A DNA stretch of 64,000 bases from Candidatus Zixiibacteriota bacterium (GCA_023138975.1 JAGLON010000004.1:172274-236273); one strand, 5' to 3'; numbered from the stretch's first letter, positions 18,123 to 27,204 are shown. Numbers and translations are program-made. Notes: a model not told the origin generated them from the sequence alone.

Positions 18123-18767
18123 TCAATCACTGCCCATATACCCTCGTTCGATACCGAGGATAACTTTGAGGGCGGTTGCGACCATACCTAATCCAATGCC
18201 AATGCCAATCGCCCGTTTGGCGGCCATATTAGGATAGTTCAAAATCCATGCTGCTCCATCGCCGACATATTCGCCGACCGGTCCCAAAAACGGGTTAAAC
18301 CGGAGCATAATGATTAACGCAGACACCAACAATACGGTCGCCATAAGCGAATGAGCTTTGAACGCCCGGAAAGCAGCGGATGCGATGTAGAAAGCCAATA
18401 GTGAAAACGTCGTAGCGTGCAGCGGTATAATTACATAATCAAAAAAGTGCTTAAACATATATGACTCTAATCCAACTTGAGTTGCACCAAACAACTTCAT
18501 AATCGAAGAGCCAAAAACAATCATACCGAACAGTCCTGCCATCGCAACGATGGAGTACTGCCAATTTTCCTGCCGCCTGTTTATTTTATTCAGGGATACT
18601 TTTACAAATGACCAAATGCCAAGCGCCATAGCGAATACGCCGATAATAATCGTCCAATCCATTACAAACTCATAGACATATTCTGATGATGCATGAGGCA
18701 CAAAGAATTGTATCGCCATAAAACAACCCGCCACGAATACAATTAATAACGGAATTTCTCTTTTCAT
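18123..18767 (-). CDS. Cassette 3 protein B: five- to six-TM protein
   Basis: 214 residues, nearly all membrane-embedded. Shared with the other B proteins: the start MKREIPLLIVFVAG, a central LLAFYIASAAFRAFKAHS block, NMAAKRAIGIGIGLGMVATALKVIL, and the closing GIERGYMGSD. It is the most divergent of the three (HATTFSLLAFYIASAAFRAF against STMFALLAFFVASASYRAF in cassette 1). 13 bp separate it from C and 12 bp from A. No family recognised. Confidence 0.8.
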   Translation of the reverse strand: MKREIPLLIVFVAGCFMAIQFFVPHASSEYVYEFVMDWTIIIGVFAMALGIWSFVKVSLNKINRRQENWQYSIVAMAGLFGMIVFGSSIMKLFGATQVGLESYMFKHFFDYVIIPLHATTFSLLAFYIASAAFRAFKAHSLMATVLLVSALIIMLRFNPFLGPVGEYVGDGAAWILNYPNMAAKRAIGIGIGLGMVATALKVILGIERGYMGSD

Positions 18768-18779
18768 TCCTCACACCTC

Positions 18780-19994
18780 CTAATTACCGACATGAAACAG
18801 CTCGGTAAACCATGTTTGCCCGGTTACAGCGGCTATTATACCCAGAATAATACTGATAATAACACCAGCCTTGGCCCAATCCTGCCCCTTCAGCGTTCCC
18901 AGTAAAGTAGGATCTCCGCCAAGATAGGCCGATGCGGCATAAAGCTCTTCGCCAATAAGCGTATAGTCGCAGGCCACAACAAAAAATGGAATCTGCGTTA
19001 CTTCGTCGGTACCCGAAATCTGAATCGCACCGGCAGACGAGCCGGTTTCCGCCATGATAAGAGACTCAGCGTAAAACTTTCCAAGATAGAAATTGGTCGC
19101 CGGTTTTTGGCGAACCATAATTCCATTCACGCCGCCAACATACGCAAACTGCTGGTTGGTCAGGAAAAAGACATCATCTTCGTTATAAGCGTCGGGACGA
19201 CCGGCATCATAGTAACCGGTCTTAACCGTTTCCTGAGCGACTGTCATTACAATCGGATCATAACAAGGGACAATAAGCGATGTCTGGTATTCGGCGACTT
19301 TCTTAGCCACTCGCCCTAATATCGTAAACGACGCGATCGTCGCGATATCGGCAGCGCTTCCCAAACCGAGAATATAAAGAATCGGCTTACCCATCTCCGT
19401 TGCGCGGCCGATAGCTTCGTCAACGGCATCAATTCCAGCCAGGGGACGAATATACAGCTTGGCGCCGCTCTTGGCTTTTCGGATGAAAAATATTGTGAAA
19501 ATGGTAAAGAGAAGACAGCCAACCAGGACCGGACCGTTCCGGGTATCAAAAAATTGACCTTCACCTCTCACCGGACCGACTACTTCAGATTCAGCCCCGC
19601 CGTCAGCCGTGACGGCTGATACTGTATAATAGAAATCAGTCTCTCTGGGGAAATAGTTCGGATCCTCATCATCTTTAACGCCAGAGTTCTTGAAGGTCGT
19701 TGCCCCCGGAGTTGCCGCTCCAATTTCAGCAAACTGACCATCCGGTGTTGCCGATCTAAGAATCAAATATTTGACGACGTTATTGAGCCCTTGGCCGTCA
19801 TCAGCCGAAATATCCCACTCAATCGTAATCGAATGTCCATTGTCATTCGGTGTATCAAAGGCTTGTACGTTTGTCGGGGGTGCGGCGAGAGTCTGCTGTA
19901 CGACCGAATCGGTTGCAGTCCCCTCCTCCTGTGCCCAGCCAACAGCAGTCATTAACCCTACCATCAGTACAAGCATTATGATGTGTTTTAACAT
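18780..19994 (-). CDS. Cassette 3 protein A: signal peptide, Fn3, TM, conserved DUF6754-like domain
   Basis: Start placed at ATG 19994 (GGAG 5 bases upstream, signal peptide MLKHIIMLVLMVGLMTAVGWAQ) instead of a TTG at 20054; 404 residues. Layout: signal peptide, a fibronectin-III-like domain (about 38-145), one helix (about 155-170), a conserved domain (about 180-375) and a C-terminal helix. The conserved domain has AIGRATEMGKPI, AGRPDAYNEDDV, NGIMVRQKPATNFY, AETGSSAGAIQI, and CDYTLIGEELYAASAYL followed by GTLKGQDWAK. I believe this is the family called DUF6754 in Pfam; function unknown. It is the least similar of the three A proteins. Confidence 0.82.
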   Translation of the reverse strand: MLKHIIMLVLMVGLMTAVGWAQEEGTATDSVVQQTLAAPPTNVQAFDTPNDNGHSITIEWDISADDGQGLNNVVKYLILRSATPDGQFAEIGAATPGATTFKNSGVKDDEDPNYFPRETDFYYTVSAVTADGGAESEVVGPVRGEGQFFDTRNGPVLVGCLLFTIFTIFFIRKAKSGAKLYIRPLAGIDAVDEAIGRATEMGKPILYILGLGSAADIATIASFTILGRVAKKVAEYQTSLIVPCYDPIVMTVAQETVKTGYYDAGRPDAYNEDDVFFLTNQQFAYVGGVNGIMVRQKPATNFYLGKFYAESLIMAETGSSAGAIQISGTDEVTQIPFFVVACDYTLIGEELYAASAYLGGDPTLLGTLKGQDWAKAGVIISIILGIIAAVTGQTWFTELFHVGN

Positions 19995-20032
19995 ACACAC
20001 TCCACTCTTTATTTCACCATCTATATTTATTT

Positions 20033-20845
20033 TCAACTTATAAGACCCAACCAATCTCCCATTATAAACGTCAGCCGCCCTACCAAAAGTGAGATACGGC
20101 CCATCACGGTATAGCCGAACGAGGCTCCGAAAGTTATCATCAGAATCCAGATTCCGAAGCGGGAAGCGACTCCAAAAGCACCTTTGTGCTCTTTAGAAAA
20201 GAAAAAGTATATTATTCCGCAAAACACGCCTAAAAACACGACCAGATTACTGAGTATACCAATAAATTGCCCCGAGGCCGATAAAGAAAAGTCCGAGAAA
20301 AACGAGCCTATCCCCTGCCAGTTAACCAGCAACGGCATGAAAGTCGCGGATATCTGTGAGATAAAATCAGAGCTCAGGAACCGCGGCAGATTCAATCCGG
20401 CGGTAGTGCCAACAATAAAGGCCAACGACCAGCGTGATATCCAGCCGCCCTTGGGAGATAATCTCATTAAGAGAAGGAATCCAAATACCAACGGAATTAT
20501 AAAATGCGGTTTGAATCCAACATACGGTACCTCAAACCAGTTACTCAGCCCCTCGGATAACCGGGGAACCAGGTTGCCAACCAAAGTCGTCCAGAATCCC
20601 ATGCACATCCAGTATGCGGCCGAGACACCAACATAGAGATGCTCAGCGAATTTATAAAACGGATTATCCTGATACAGAAACGACATAACCGCCAGTGTCA
20701 AAAAGGCTGAAAGGGTTATCCAGAAGCCTTGACTGATGGCACTCATGCTGTTTTCATCTACAACCGCGCCATTTGATTTGAGAAGCCAGCTTAGGACAAA
20801 CAAAGCGGCCACAACGGCGGTAATAATAATTGGCGCTTTACGCAT
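20033..20845 (-). CDS. Cassette 2 protein D: multi-TM membrane protein
   Basis: 270 residues. An extra N-terminal helix (about 5-23, APIIITAVVAALFVLSWLL) precedes the part shared with the D paralogues, which starts with TLAVMSFLYQDNPFYKFAEHLYVG. The common end has YFFFSKEHKGAFGVASRFG and FGASFGYTVMGRISLLVGRL, with no helix after that. It begins inside the end of cassette 2 C (8-bp overlap) behind GGAGGATGAACGATA. 38 bp separate it from cassette 3 A. Function unknown. Confidence 0.8.
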   Translation of the reverse strand: MRKAPIIITAVVAALFVLSWLLKSNGAVVDENSMSAISQGFWITLSAFLTLAVMSFLYQDNPFYKFAEHLYVGVSAAYWMCMGFWTTLVGNLVPRLSEGLSNWFEVPYVGFKPHFIIPLVFGFLLLMRLSPKGGWISRWSLAFIVGTTAGLNLPRFLSSDFISQISATFMPLLVNWQGIGSFFSDFSLSASGQFIGILSNLVVFLGVFCGIIYFFFSKEHKGAFGVASRFGIWILMITFGASFGYTVMGRISLLVGRLTFIMGDWLGLIS

Positions 20846-21755
20846 TATCGTTCATCCTCCGTTTGCGGAAATAGGTAATATTTCCAATGATGATAAACGC
20901 GATTATTACTATATGCGCCATTGTTTGCGGTCCCATCATCGACAGGGCCGGCGTGTCCATATCTTTAAATTGATCGTAGTTTCTCAACAGCTCTGATTCA
21001 TACTCCGCGGCTCCCTTGACCCCGCCCAAAAGACCAATCGCCTGCTTGGGATAATACGGGTAAATCAACGGTGCGACGACGGCAGCCAACCCCGGTGCGA
21101 TCGGGACTTTACCCGGATCACCTACAAATAATATCCACTCTTTGGGTCCCGGTGCCCCTCCGCCAATGGGAAGTATCAAATCCATATCTTTGGCTGACGT
21201 TACCTCCGCGAATAAAGGAATCTCATCTAACGGCGTGCCATGCTCATCAGTAGCATACATCTTTCTAAAATCGGTGATGATAACGTTCAGCACCCCTACT
21301 CCGCCAGCCTTAAATCCCAGTGATGTATAATCTTCACCGTAAACAGCATCCGGAAATTCAGGTTTGAGAACTTCCTCAATCGATTCCAACATGAGCGCCT
21401 GACCAGTGGCCCAAAGTGTCATAATATACAACTTGTGTTTTTTAACCATACAGTGCCGAACAAACGCATTCGCCATCGGCATAACTTCCGGTTTCATGGC
21501 CGGGTCAAAATCAAACGAGATTAAAATCCGTGAGCCTTCAGGTAAGTTTTCTATTTTATTAAAGACTTTTTTAACAATCAGAGTCGGTTTTTCAGGAAAT
21601 TCCATTTTGAATAACAGTGAGCTTGCAACCGTAATAAACATGAATAAAAAAATAATTCTTCTATCGATATCTTTTCCCTTGAGAGAATATCTTAGTATCG
21701 CCAGAAGCCCTATGACGATAATTCCTATCGAAAAATAAAGGCCGATGTTAGTCAT
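20838..21755 (-). CDS. Cassette 2 protein C: TM-anchored extracytoplasmic domain protein
   Basis: Start set at ATG 21755 (GGGGAG upstream) rather than GTG 21761; 305 residues. Two N-terminal helices flank a basic loop (SLKGKDIDRR), so the large domain (about 58-270) should be extracytoplasmic; a C-terminal helix ends in RKRRMNDNA. Shared motifs: LPEGSRILISFDFDPAMKPE, YGEDYTSLGFKAGG, HGTPLDEIPL and AIGLLGGVKGAAEYE. The strict conservation of S(F/I)D(Y/F)DP and GxxGAAE(Y/F)E across the three C proteins points to a common active or contact surface. Function unknown. Confidence 0.8.
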   Translation of the reverse strand: MTNIGLYFSIGIIVIGLLAILRYSLKGKDIDRRIIFLFMFITVASSLLFKMEFPEKPTLIVKKVFNKIENLPEGSRILISFDFDPAMKPEVMPMANAFVRHCMVKKHKLYIMTLWATGQALMLESIEEVLKPEFPDAVYGEDYTSLGFKAGGVGVLNVIITDFRKMYATDEHGTPLDEIPLFAEVTSAKDMDLILPIGGGAPGPKEWILFVGDPGKVPIAPGLAAVVAPLIYPYYPKQAIGLLGGVKGAAEYESELLRNYDQFKDMDTPALSMMGPQTMAHIVIIAFIIIGNITYFRKRRMNDNA

Positions 21756-22422
21756 GGTCACTCCCCAGATACGTACGGTCCATGCCCAGAATCAACCGAA
21801 GCGACATCGCGACCACTCCGAGCCCAACCCCGATTAAAATTGCCCGCTGGCCGGCCAAATTAGGGCCGTTCATAATCCAAACCGCCAGATTCGGGATTTG
21901 AGCTATAGAGAACCATTCTGGAATCCACCCCGTCATGAACATCCCCAATGGAGTGCGTCCGAGAAGGATAATAAACGCGGCGATAAGCAGGATGGTAGCT
22001 TCACGGTTTTTTGCCCGGAAAGCCCGATACGACGCGGAAGCCACAAAGAAGGCCAATAACGCGTACATCGTCGATGACAGCGGTGCTATAATATTGTTAA
22101 ATATGGTCTGCATCCAGGTGCCTTCAGCCGTAACCGAAGCCGCAATGTCAACACTGCCGAATTTGAACAACCCGGCCGTTAGCGTTATAGCAAAGGCGAT
22201 TAAGGTAACGATAGAAAATTTCCAATCGCCCTTTTTATTCAAAACTTTGATTAGATGAACCCGGACTAAATTACCGCCACCGAGAAAAAACGCGAATACG
22301 GCGATAATATCAAAGAATAGCGAGAAATCCTCACCCCAGGTTTCCGCCATCGGGAAAAATACTGAAAATACCAGCACTGTCCCGACGATGGATGTTATTA
22401 ATACAGGAATCAGTCTTTTCAT
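21748..22422 (-). CDS. Cassette 2 protein B: five- to six-TM protein
   Basis: 224 residues, mostly hydrophobic. Motifs in common with the B paralogues: STMYALLAFFVASASYRAF (close to identical with cassette 1), EATILLIAAFIILLGRTPLG, NLAGQRAILIGVGLGVVAMSLRLIL and the end GMDRTYLGSDHD. It overlaps C by 8 bp and lies 18 bp from A. Function unknown. Confidence 0.8.
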   Translation of the reverse strand: MKRLIPVLITSIVGTVLVFSVFFPMAETWGEDFSLFFDIIAVFAFFLGGGNLVRVHLIKVLNKKGDWKFSIVTLIAFAITLTAGLFKFGSVDIAASVTAEGTWMQTIFNNIIAPLSSTMYALLAFFVASASYRAFRAKNREATILLIAAFIILLGRTPLGMFMTGWIPEWFSIAQIPNLAVWIMNGPNLAGQRAILIGVGLGVVAMSLRLILGMDRTYLGSDHD

Positions 22423-22440
22423 ATTTTACAAATACCGCCG

Positions 22441-23658
22441 TCAGTTAGTTACGAAAATTGAGTTGAGGATGTCCAGTAGACTCTGCATGAAACCAAGCTC
22501 CCACGCCGATGCAAACGTCATGGCCAGGGTACCGAGAATGATGGCGCTCATGGCGACAATTTTGCCGATATCCTGCCCCTTTAATGAACCAAGCTGCTTC
22601 GGATCTCCCGAAAGGTATGCTGAAGCGGCAAAAAGCTCTTCGCCTATCAGAGTATAATCGCAGGCCGCTACAAAAAACGGCAACTGACCGGGGCGAGCGG
22701 TTCCGGCAATCTGAATTGCGCCGATACTATTTCCGGTTTCCGCTAAAATTAGTGATTCGGCGAAAAATGCACCCAGATATAAACAGGTCGCCGGTTTTTC
22801 ACGCACCATGATTCCATTAACGGCGGCCACGTATCCAAACTGTTCATCGGTAATATACTGCACCATATTGTCGTTGTAACCATCCGGTCGTCCGGCGGAC
22901 ATATATGATTCTTTGATAGTCTCACGCGCGGAGGTCATAACAAGCGAGCGCGACACCGGCATCAGAATCTTACTATCATAATCTGCTATAACTCGTGATA
23001 CTTTTCCTAAAATTGTAATAGCCGCCAGCGTCTGAACATCATCCAAATCGAGGATTCCGGGAATAAAAAGAATGGGGCGGCCCATCTCAGTCGCACGACC
23101 AACCGCTTCTTCCAGAGCTTCCAACCCGCCAATTTTACGAATAAATAGCTTTTTACCGGATTTCGCCGAGGATATGAAAAATAATACCGAGCCGCAGACG
23201 ATAAAGCCCAGTATCAGTATGTTGAGTTTACTGAAGTTGAAAAACTCCCACGCAGCCATTACTTCGGGAGTCATTTCAGACGGAGCTTCACCCGCTTCAC
23301 CAACGACAGCAACGATATATTGATAAGGAACATCGTTTTCGACTTCCTCATCAAAATACTCGGTTGTGCCCGGTAGTAATTCTCGGACTAACTCGGAAGC
23401 GCCGTCTTTGTCAATGCGATAAACTTTGTAACCAAAAATGTTATCGGGATCATCAACCGATTTCTCCCAAAAGAGATCTATTCTTTCGCCGTCATCATAT
23501 TTATGATTTTTGGCTTCTATATTAGTAACCGGAGCCGGTAGTATGGCCCCGGTTAAATTTGAACTATCGACCACCGCTTCCGGCCTGTCCTGACCAAACG
23601 CACCCGCCGATAATAATACTACCAATATTACGCCTGCAAGAATCGCCTGTTTGGTCAT
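22441..23658 (-). CDS. Cassette 2 protein A: signal peptide, Fn3, TM, conserved DUF6754-like domain
   Basis: 405 residues: signal peptide (1-22), Fn3-like domain (about 42-135), helix (about 146-164), conserved domain (about 170-365) and C-terminal helix (about 367-385). Conserved motifs: AVGRATEMGRPILF, AGRPDGYNDN, NGIMVREKPATCLYLGAFFAE, AETGNSIGAIQIAGT and FFVAACDYTLIGEELFAASA. With the signal peptide cleaved, Fn3 would face the periplasm and the conserved domain the cytoplasm. Its ATG overlaps the stop of cassette 1 D (ATGA), so cassettes 1 and 2 are translationally linked. Closest to cassette 1 A. Confidence 0.83.
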   Translation of the reverse strand: MTKQAILAGVILVVLLSAGAFGQDRPEAVVDSSNLTGAILPAPVTNIEAKNHKYDDGERIDLFWEKSVDDPDNIFGYKVYRIDKDGASELVRELLPGTTEYFDEEVENDVPYQYIVAVVGEAGEAPSEMTPEVMAAWEFFNFSKLNILILGFIVCGSVLFFISSAKSGKKLFIRKIGGLEALEEAVGRATEMGRPILFIPGILDLDDVQTLAAITILGKVSRVIADYDSKILMPVSRSLVMTSARETIKESYMSAGRPDGYNDNMVQYITDEQFGYVAAVNGIMVREKPATCLYLGAFFAESLILAETGNSIGAIQIAGTARPGQLPFFVAACDYTLIGEELFAASAYLSGDPKQLGSLKGQDIGKIVAMSAIILGTLAMTFASAWELGFMQSLLDILNSIFVTN

Positions 23659-24290
23659 GGAATCATCTCAAGCCAAGTACCAAACAGAAAGTCGAGACGT
23701 CCCAGCATGAGCGACATACGGCTCATGACAGTATATCCAAAGGATGCGCCAAAGGTAACCATCAGGAACCAGATACCAATTTTGGCCGCGACTCCAAATG
23801 CGCCTTCATGTTTTTTACTGAAGAAAAAATATACCAAACCGCAGGTGACGCCAATGATAATGACAATATTGTTAAACACCGTAAACCAGCCATCACCGGT
23901 TTCCCATAAAGGCATGATGGTAGATTGAACTTGCACCATCGCATTCGATACAAAGAACATCATCATATATAAACCGGCTGTCGCGCCTACGACAAACGCC
24001 AACGGCCACCGGGCAATCCAGCCAACTTTGTTGGATAATCGGGCCAGCATCAAAATACCCAGGATCAGACCGACCCACACATGATGCTCCGGCTCCGGAC
24101 TCTCTATAGCCTGTACATAGAATTTACCGACCATTGAATCCCAGAAGAAAACAATGAACCAATATCCCGCGGAAATCCCGATAAAAATCGCTTCAGCCGC
24201 CTTATAAAAGACATTGTCCTTATATAAGAAGGAGATAATCCCAAGGGTCATAAATGCGGCCAGCCATACTCCAAAAATTTGCCAATCCAT
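23655..24290 (-). CDS. Cassette 1 protein D: multi-TM membrane protein
   Basis: 211 residues, the minimal D form with about six helices. Motifs: SFLYKDNVFYKAAEAIFIG, RLSNKVGWIARWPLAFVVG (also found in D2 as RLSPKGGWISRWSLAFIVG), YFFFSKKHEGAFGVAAKIG and FGASFGYTVMSRMSLMLGRL. It overlaps cassette 1 C by one base and cassette 2 A by four. It lacks both the extra N-terminal helix of D2 and the extra C-terminal helix of D3. Function unknown. Confidence 0.8.
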   Translation of the reverse strand: MDWQIFGVWLAAFMTLGIISFLYKDNVFYKAAEAIFIGISAGYWFIVFFWDSMVGKFYVQAIESPEPEHHVWVGLILGILMLARLSNKVGWIARWPLAFVVGATAGLYMMMFFVSNAMVQVQSTIMPLWETGDGWFTVFNNIVIIIGVTCGLVYFFFSKKHEGAFGVAAKIGIWFLMVTFGASFGYTVMSRMSLMLGRLDFLFGTWLEMIP

Positions 24291-25279
24291 TATTTACCCC
24301 CTTTCTTTTCCCGGAAAAACGCGACATTTCCAATTATAATTAACCCGATAACCACCAAATGCGCTGATGATTGAGATAGTAAATAGGTCGTCGCCTTTCC
24401 GGTTTTCCCGGTAATCTTTTCAAACTCTGCCGCGCCCGACATACCCCCCATAAGGCCGACTATCTGTCCGGCATTGAGGTATGGATATACGGCCGGAGCC
24501 TGTACAGCGGTATTTCCGGCAGCCATTCTCAATTTATACCGGTCAACGCCTACCTGAACCCATTCAACGGTTCCCGGTTTACCGGCCGAAAAGTTCAAAG
24601 AAAAATCAATATTCCCAAAGTTGGTAATATTTTTAACGAGCGGAATAGAATCGTATGGAGTACCGTTCATGTCAGTCGGGAACATACTCCTAAATCCCTT
24701 GCCCATCCCTACAATAACAAACTCATTTCCCGCCTGAAATCCAAGATTCACATAATCGACACCATATTCTACTTTTTCCCGCAAAGCAGGATTGGCTACG
24801 AAAGCGGCCTCAATAGACTGATTCGCTTGTTGAGGTCCCTGCGGCCATAATCCCATGATAATAACCTTGAGATCATTCTCAAATGCGTATTGCATAAAGG
24901 CATCAGCCATCGGTTGTAATTCAGGCGCAGACGGCGGGTCGTAATCAAACGACGCTAACACTTTTGATCCCGGAGGCAAACTTTCCAGCGCATCGTACGT
25001 AGCCTTCACTTCCGGGGATACTTGTAACGGCAAATCGAACTGCATAAAGAATGGCAGCAACAATGCGATTCCTACCAGCAAGAAGACAATCCGTCGCTCA
25101 ATATATTTACCCTGTAAAGTTCGAATCAGGATAATGATAAACACCACTGCCATGGCGCCGATTATCAAATTCGAGACCAGCGGAGAAAACTCCAGAGGCT
25201 TAGGCAAAACATATTTACATATTAAGAAGAAGGCTACTATCGCAACCGTCGCAATTATTTCTTTCATTCTGGTATTCAT
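24290..25279 (-). CDS. Cassette 1 protein C: TM-anchored extracytoplasmic domain protein
   Basis: 329 residues, the longest C protein. Three N-terminal helices (about 9-25, 35-53, 64-81) with the basic loop LQGKYIERR before the third, then an extracytoplasmic domain (about 85-295) and a C-terminal helix ending in FREKKGGK. Motifs: LPPGSKVLASFDYDPPSAPELQPM, YGVDYVNLGFQAGN, NGTPYDSIPL and GQIVGLMGGMSGAAEFE. The last N-terminal helix and the C-terminal helix align in all three C proteins; helices before that were gained or lost. Function unknown. Confidence 0.8.
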   Translation of the reverse strand: MNTRMKEIIATVAIVAFFLICKYVLPKPLEFSPLVSNLIIGAMAVVFIIILIRTLQGKYIERRIVFLLVGIALLLPFFMQFDLPLQVSPEVKATYDALESLPPGSKVLASFDYDPPSAPELQPMADAFMQYAFENDLKVIIMGLWPQGPQQANQSIEAAFVANPALREKVEYGVDYVNLGFQAGNEFVIVGMGKGFRSMFPTDMNGTPYDSIPLVKNITNFGNIDFSLNFSAGKPGTVEWVQVGVDRYKLRMAAGNTAVQAPAVYPYLNAGQIVGLMGGMSGAAEFEKITGKTGKATTYLLSQSSAHLVVIGLIIIGNVAFFREKKGGK

Positions 25280-25926
25280 CAGTCACCTCCCAGATATGAA
25301 CGTTCGAGTCCAAGAATAACCCTTAGGGAAGTTGATACAAGTCCCAAGGCGATACCTATCATAATCGCCCGTTGGCCTGCGGTATTAAGTATATTCATAA
25401 CCCAGTTAGCCCAATGCGACATCTGATATTCAAGCGGTAAAAACCCGGTAATCATATCGCCCACCGGTACTCGTCCCAGCATCACAAAGAAGGCCGCGAC
25501 TAACAGAAGCGTCGCTTCAAAGTTTCTTGCCCTAAAGGCCCGGTAAGAAGCCGAGGCAACAAAGAAAGCCAACAATGCGAACATTGTCGAAGACAAGGCA
25601 GTATAGACATATACATACAGCCAATCAAATGTCGTTCCAGGATCACGAAATCCTTTACCACCGTAAAACCCAAAGATGACAATAATTAAAAAAGAAACTA
25701 TCGTCAAAGCCGAAAACGGCCAATCCTTTTTCTGTTTAACTATTTTCAGCGTTGAGATTTTCATCAGGTTTAACGCGCCTAACCATATTGCAAAGGCTCC
25801 GACGATGGAGAACCAGTCAGTAAACCAGCTTTCAAACTCGTTGAACGGATAATGCGGTATAAAATACGATATGACAAATACCACTCCGACAACAAAAGTT
25901 ATAACTAATGGAATTTCACGTCTCAT
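25279..25926 (-). CDS. Cassette 1 protein B: five- to six-TM protein
   Basis: 215 residues. Shares with B2 and B3 the N-terminus MRREIPLVITFVVG, STMFALLAFFVASASYRAF, EATLLLVAAFFVMLGRVPVG, NTAGQRAIMIGIALGLVSTSLRVIL and the invariant ending LGLERSYLGGD. Overlaps the next gene by one base. The charged last ten residues probably form a conserved cytoplasmic contact. Function unknown. Confidence 0.8.
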   Translation of the reverse strand: MRREIPLVITFVVGVVFVISYFIPHYPFNEFESWFTDWFSIVGAFAIWLGALNLMKISTLKIVKQKKDWPFSALTIVSFLIIVIFGFYGGKGFRDPGTTFDWLYVYVYTALSSTMFALLAFFVASASYRAFRARNFEATLLLVAAFFVMLGRVPVGDMITGFLPLEYQMSHWANWVMNILNTAGQRAIMIGIALGLVSTSLRVILGLERSYLGGD

Positions 25927-25947
25927 TAAAAAATCCTTGCTTTATAG

Positions 25948-27204
25948 TTAGTGCGATGAAAACAACGCAGAAACATTCAAACTGGTAAACGTTTCCAAAA
26001 GACAGCCAATTATAATAGCCGCAATAAATATTGCCTTGCCCACGTCCTGGCCCTTGAGAGAGCCGAGCAGTTTGGGCTCGCCGGATAAATAAGCTGAGGC
26101 AGCGAATAATTCTTCGCCTATGAGAGTATAATCGCAGGCCGCTACAAAGAAAGGCAGCTGAGCCGGCATCGCCGTTCCGGCGATTTGAATCGCGCCGATA
26201 CTGTTTCCGGTTTCTGCGATAATTAATGATTCTGCGAAGAAAGTTCCGATCATGAAAATTGTCGCAGGTTTTTCACGGACAAATAATCCGTCAATCGCCG
26301 CGGCATAACCAAATTGGTCATCAGTCAGATAACGAACCTGATCATCCATGAATGAATCAGGGCGACCGGCCTTACTGAAGGCTTCTTTTACGACCTCTTT
26401 GGCCGTGACCATAACCATCGAACGGCACACCGGAACATCTATACGAGTATCGTTCTCGGCGGCAATTTCAGACACCCTTCCAAGAATCGTCATACTCGCA
26501 ATAGTCTGAACGTCATCCATATCATGAATGCCCGGAACATAGTATATCGAGCGCCCCATTTCAGTCGCGCGTCCGACCGCATTCTCCACTTCCTCAATAC
26601 CGGCGATTTTACGAATATAGAATTTCTTACCGCCTTTGGCCGCAAAGATAAAATAGATAATAGCGCCGGCTAAAATAAATATGCCAATGAAAATATTCAG
26701 GCGGCTGGTATTAAACCATTGCGCGGTTGCCTTGACCGGGCCCATTACCGAAGATTCACTGGAAGCTCTCCAAAATTCCGTTCCGTTAAGCTTCTCATAA
26801 TTAATCGTGACTATCTTGTAATAGAATTCCTGTCCCCCGGCAGTCCGATAATCAGTAAACGCGGACTCTCCCTGCATTGCGCTGCCCAGCAACTCAAACG
26901 GACCGTCAGCGGAGTCACTCCGCATTATCAAATACTCTTTTACTTTGCCGTCACGAAAATCATCGGGCGATTTGTCCCACTTAATATCAATAGCTTCGCC
27001 GGCATCATTGTCATGATCTTTCACGACAACATTACCAGCCGGTAATGGAGTTCTCTCCTCTATAAAGACAGAGTCAAGGGCCGGAACCACCGCCAGACTG
27101 TCACCAGTCTCAGTCGTTTCATCTTGGGCCAATGAAATTGTCGGAAAAATAAATAAAAGGAGCAGAACCGCATAGAGTGGAAACACGCTAAGTCGTTTTA
27201 TCAT
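25948..27204 (-). CDS. Cassette 1 protein A: signal peptide, Fn3, TM, conserved DUF6754-like domain
   Basis: 418 residues and first gene of the twelve-gene operon; AAGGAATCGTT precedes ATG. Signal peptide (1-26), Fn3-like domain (about 52-158), helix (about 171-189), conserved domain (about 196-390) with AVGRATEMGRSIYYVPG, AGRPDSFMDDQVRYL, REKPATIFMIGTFFAES, AETGNSIGAIQIAGTAMP, CDYTLIGEELFAASAYL and LGSLKGQDVGK, then a last helix (about 390-407). About 267 bp upstream, free of genes, should hold the operon promoter; I could not identify clear boxes in it. Confidence 0.83.
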   Translation of the reverse strand: MIKRLSVFPLYAVLLLLFIFPTISLAQDETTETGDSLAVVPALDSVFIEERTPLPAGNVVVKDHDNDAGEAIDIKWDKSPDDFRDGKVKEYLIMRSDSADGPFELLGSAMQGESAFTDYRTAGGQEFYYKIVTINYEKLNGTEFWRASSESSVMGPVKATAQWFNTSRLNIFIGIFILAGAIIYFIFAAKGGKKFYIRKIAGIEEVENAVGRATEMGRSIYYVPGIHDMDDVQTIASMTILGRVSEIAAENDTRIDVPVCRSMVMVTAKEVVKEAFSKAGRPDSFMDDQVRYLTDDQFGYAAAIDGLFVREKPATIFMIGTFFAESLIIAETGNSIGAIQIAGTAMPAQLPFFVAACDYTLIGEELFAASAYLSGEPKLLGSLKGQDVGKAIFIAAIIIGCLLETFTSLNVSALFSSH

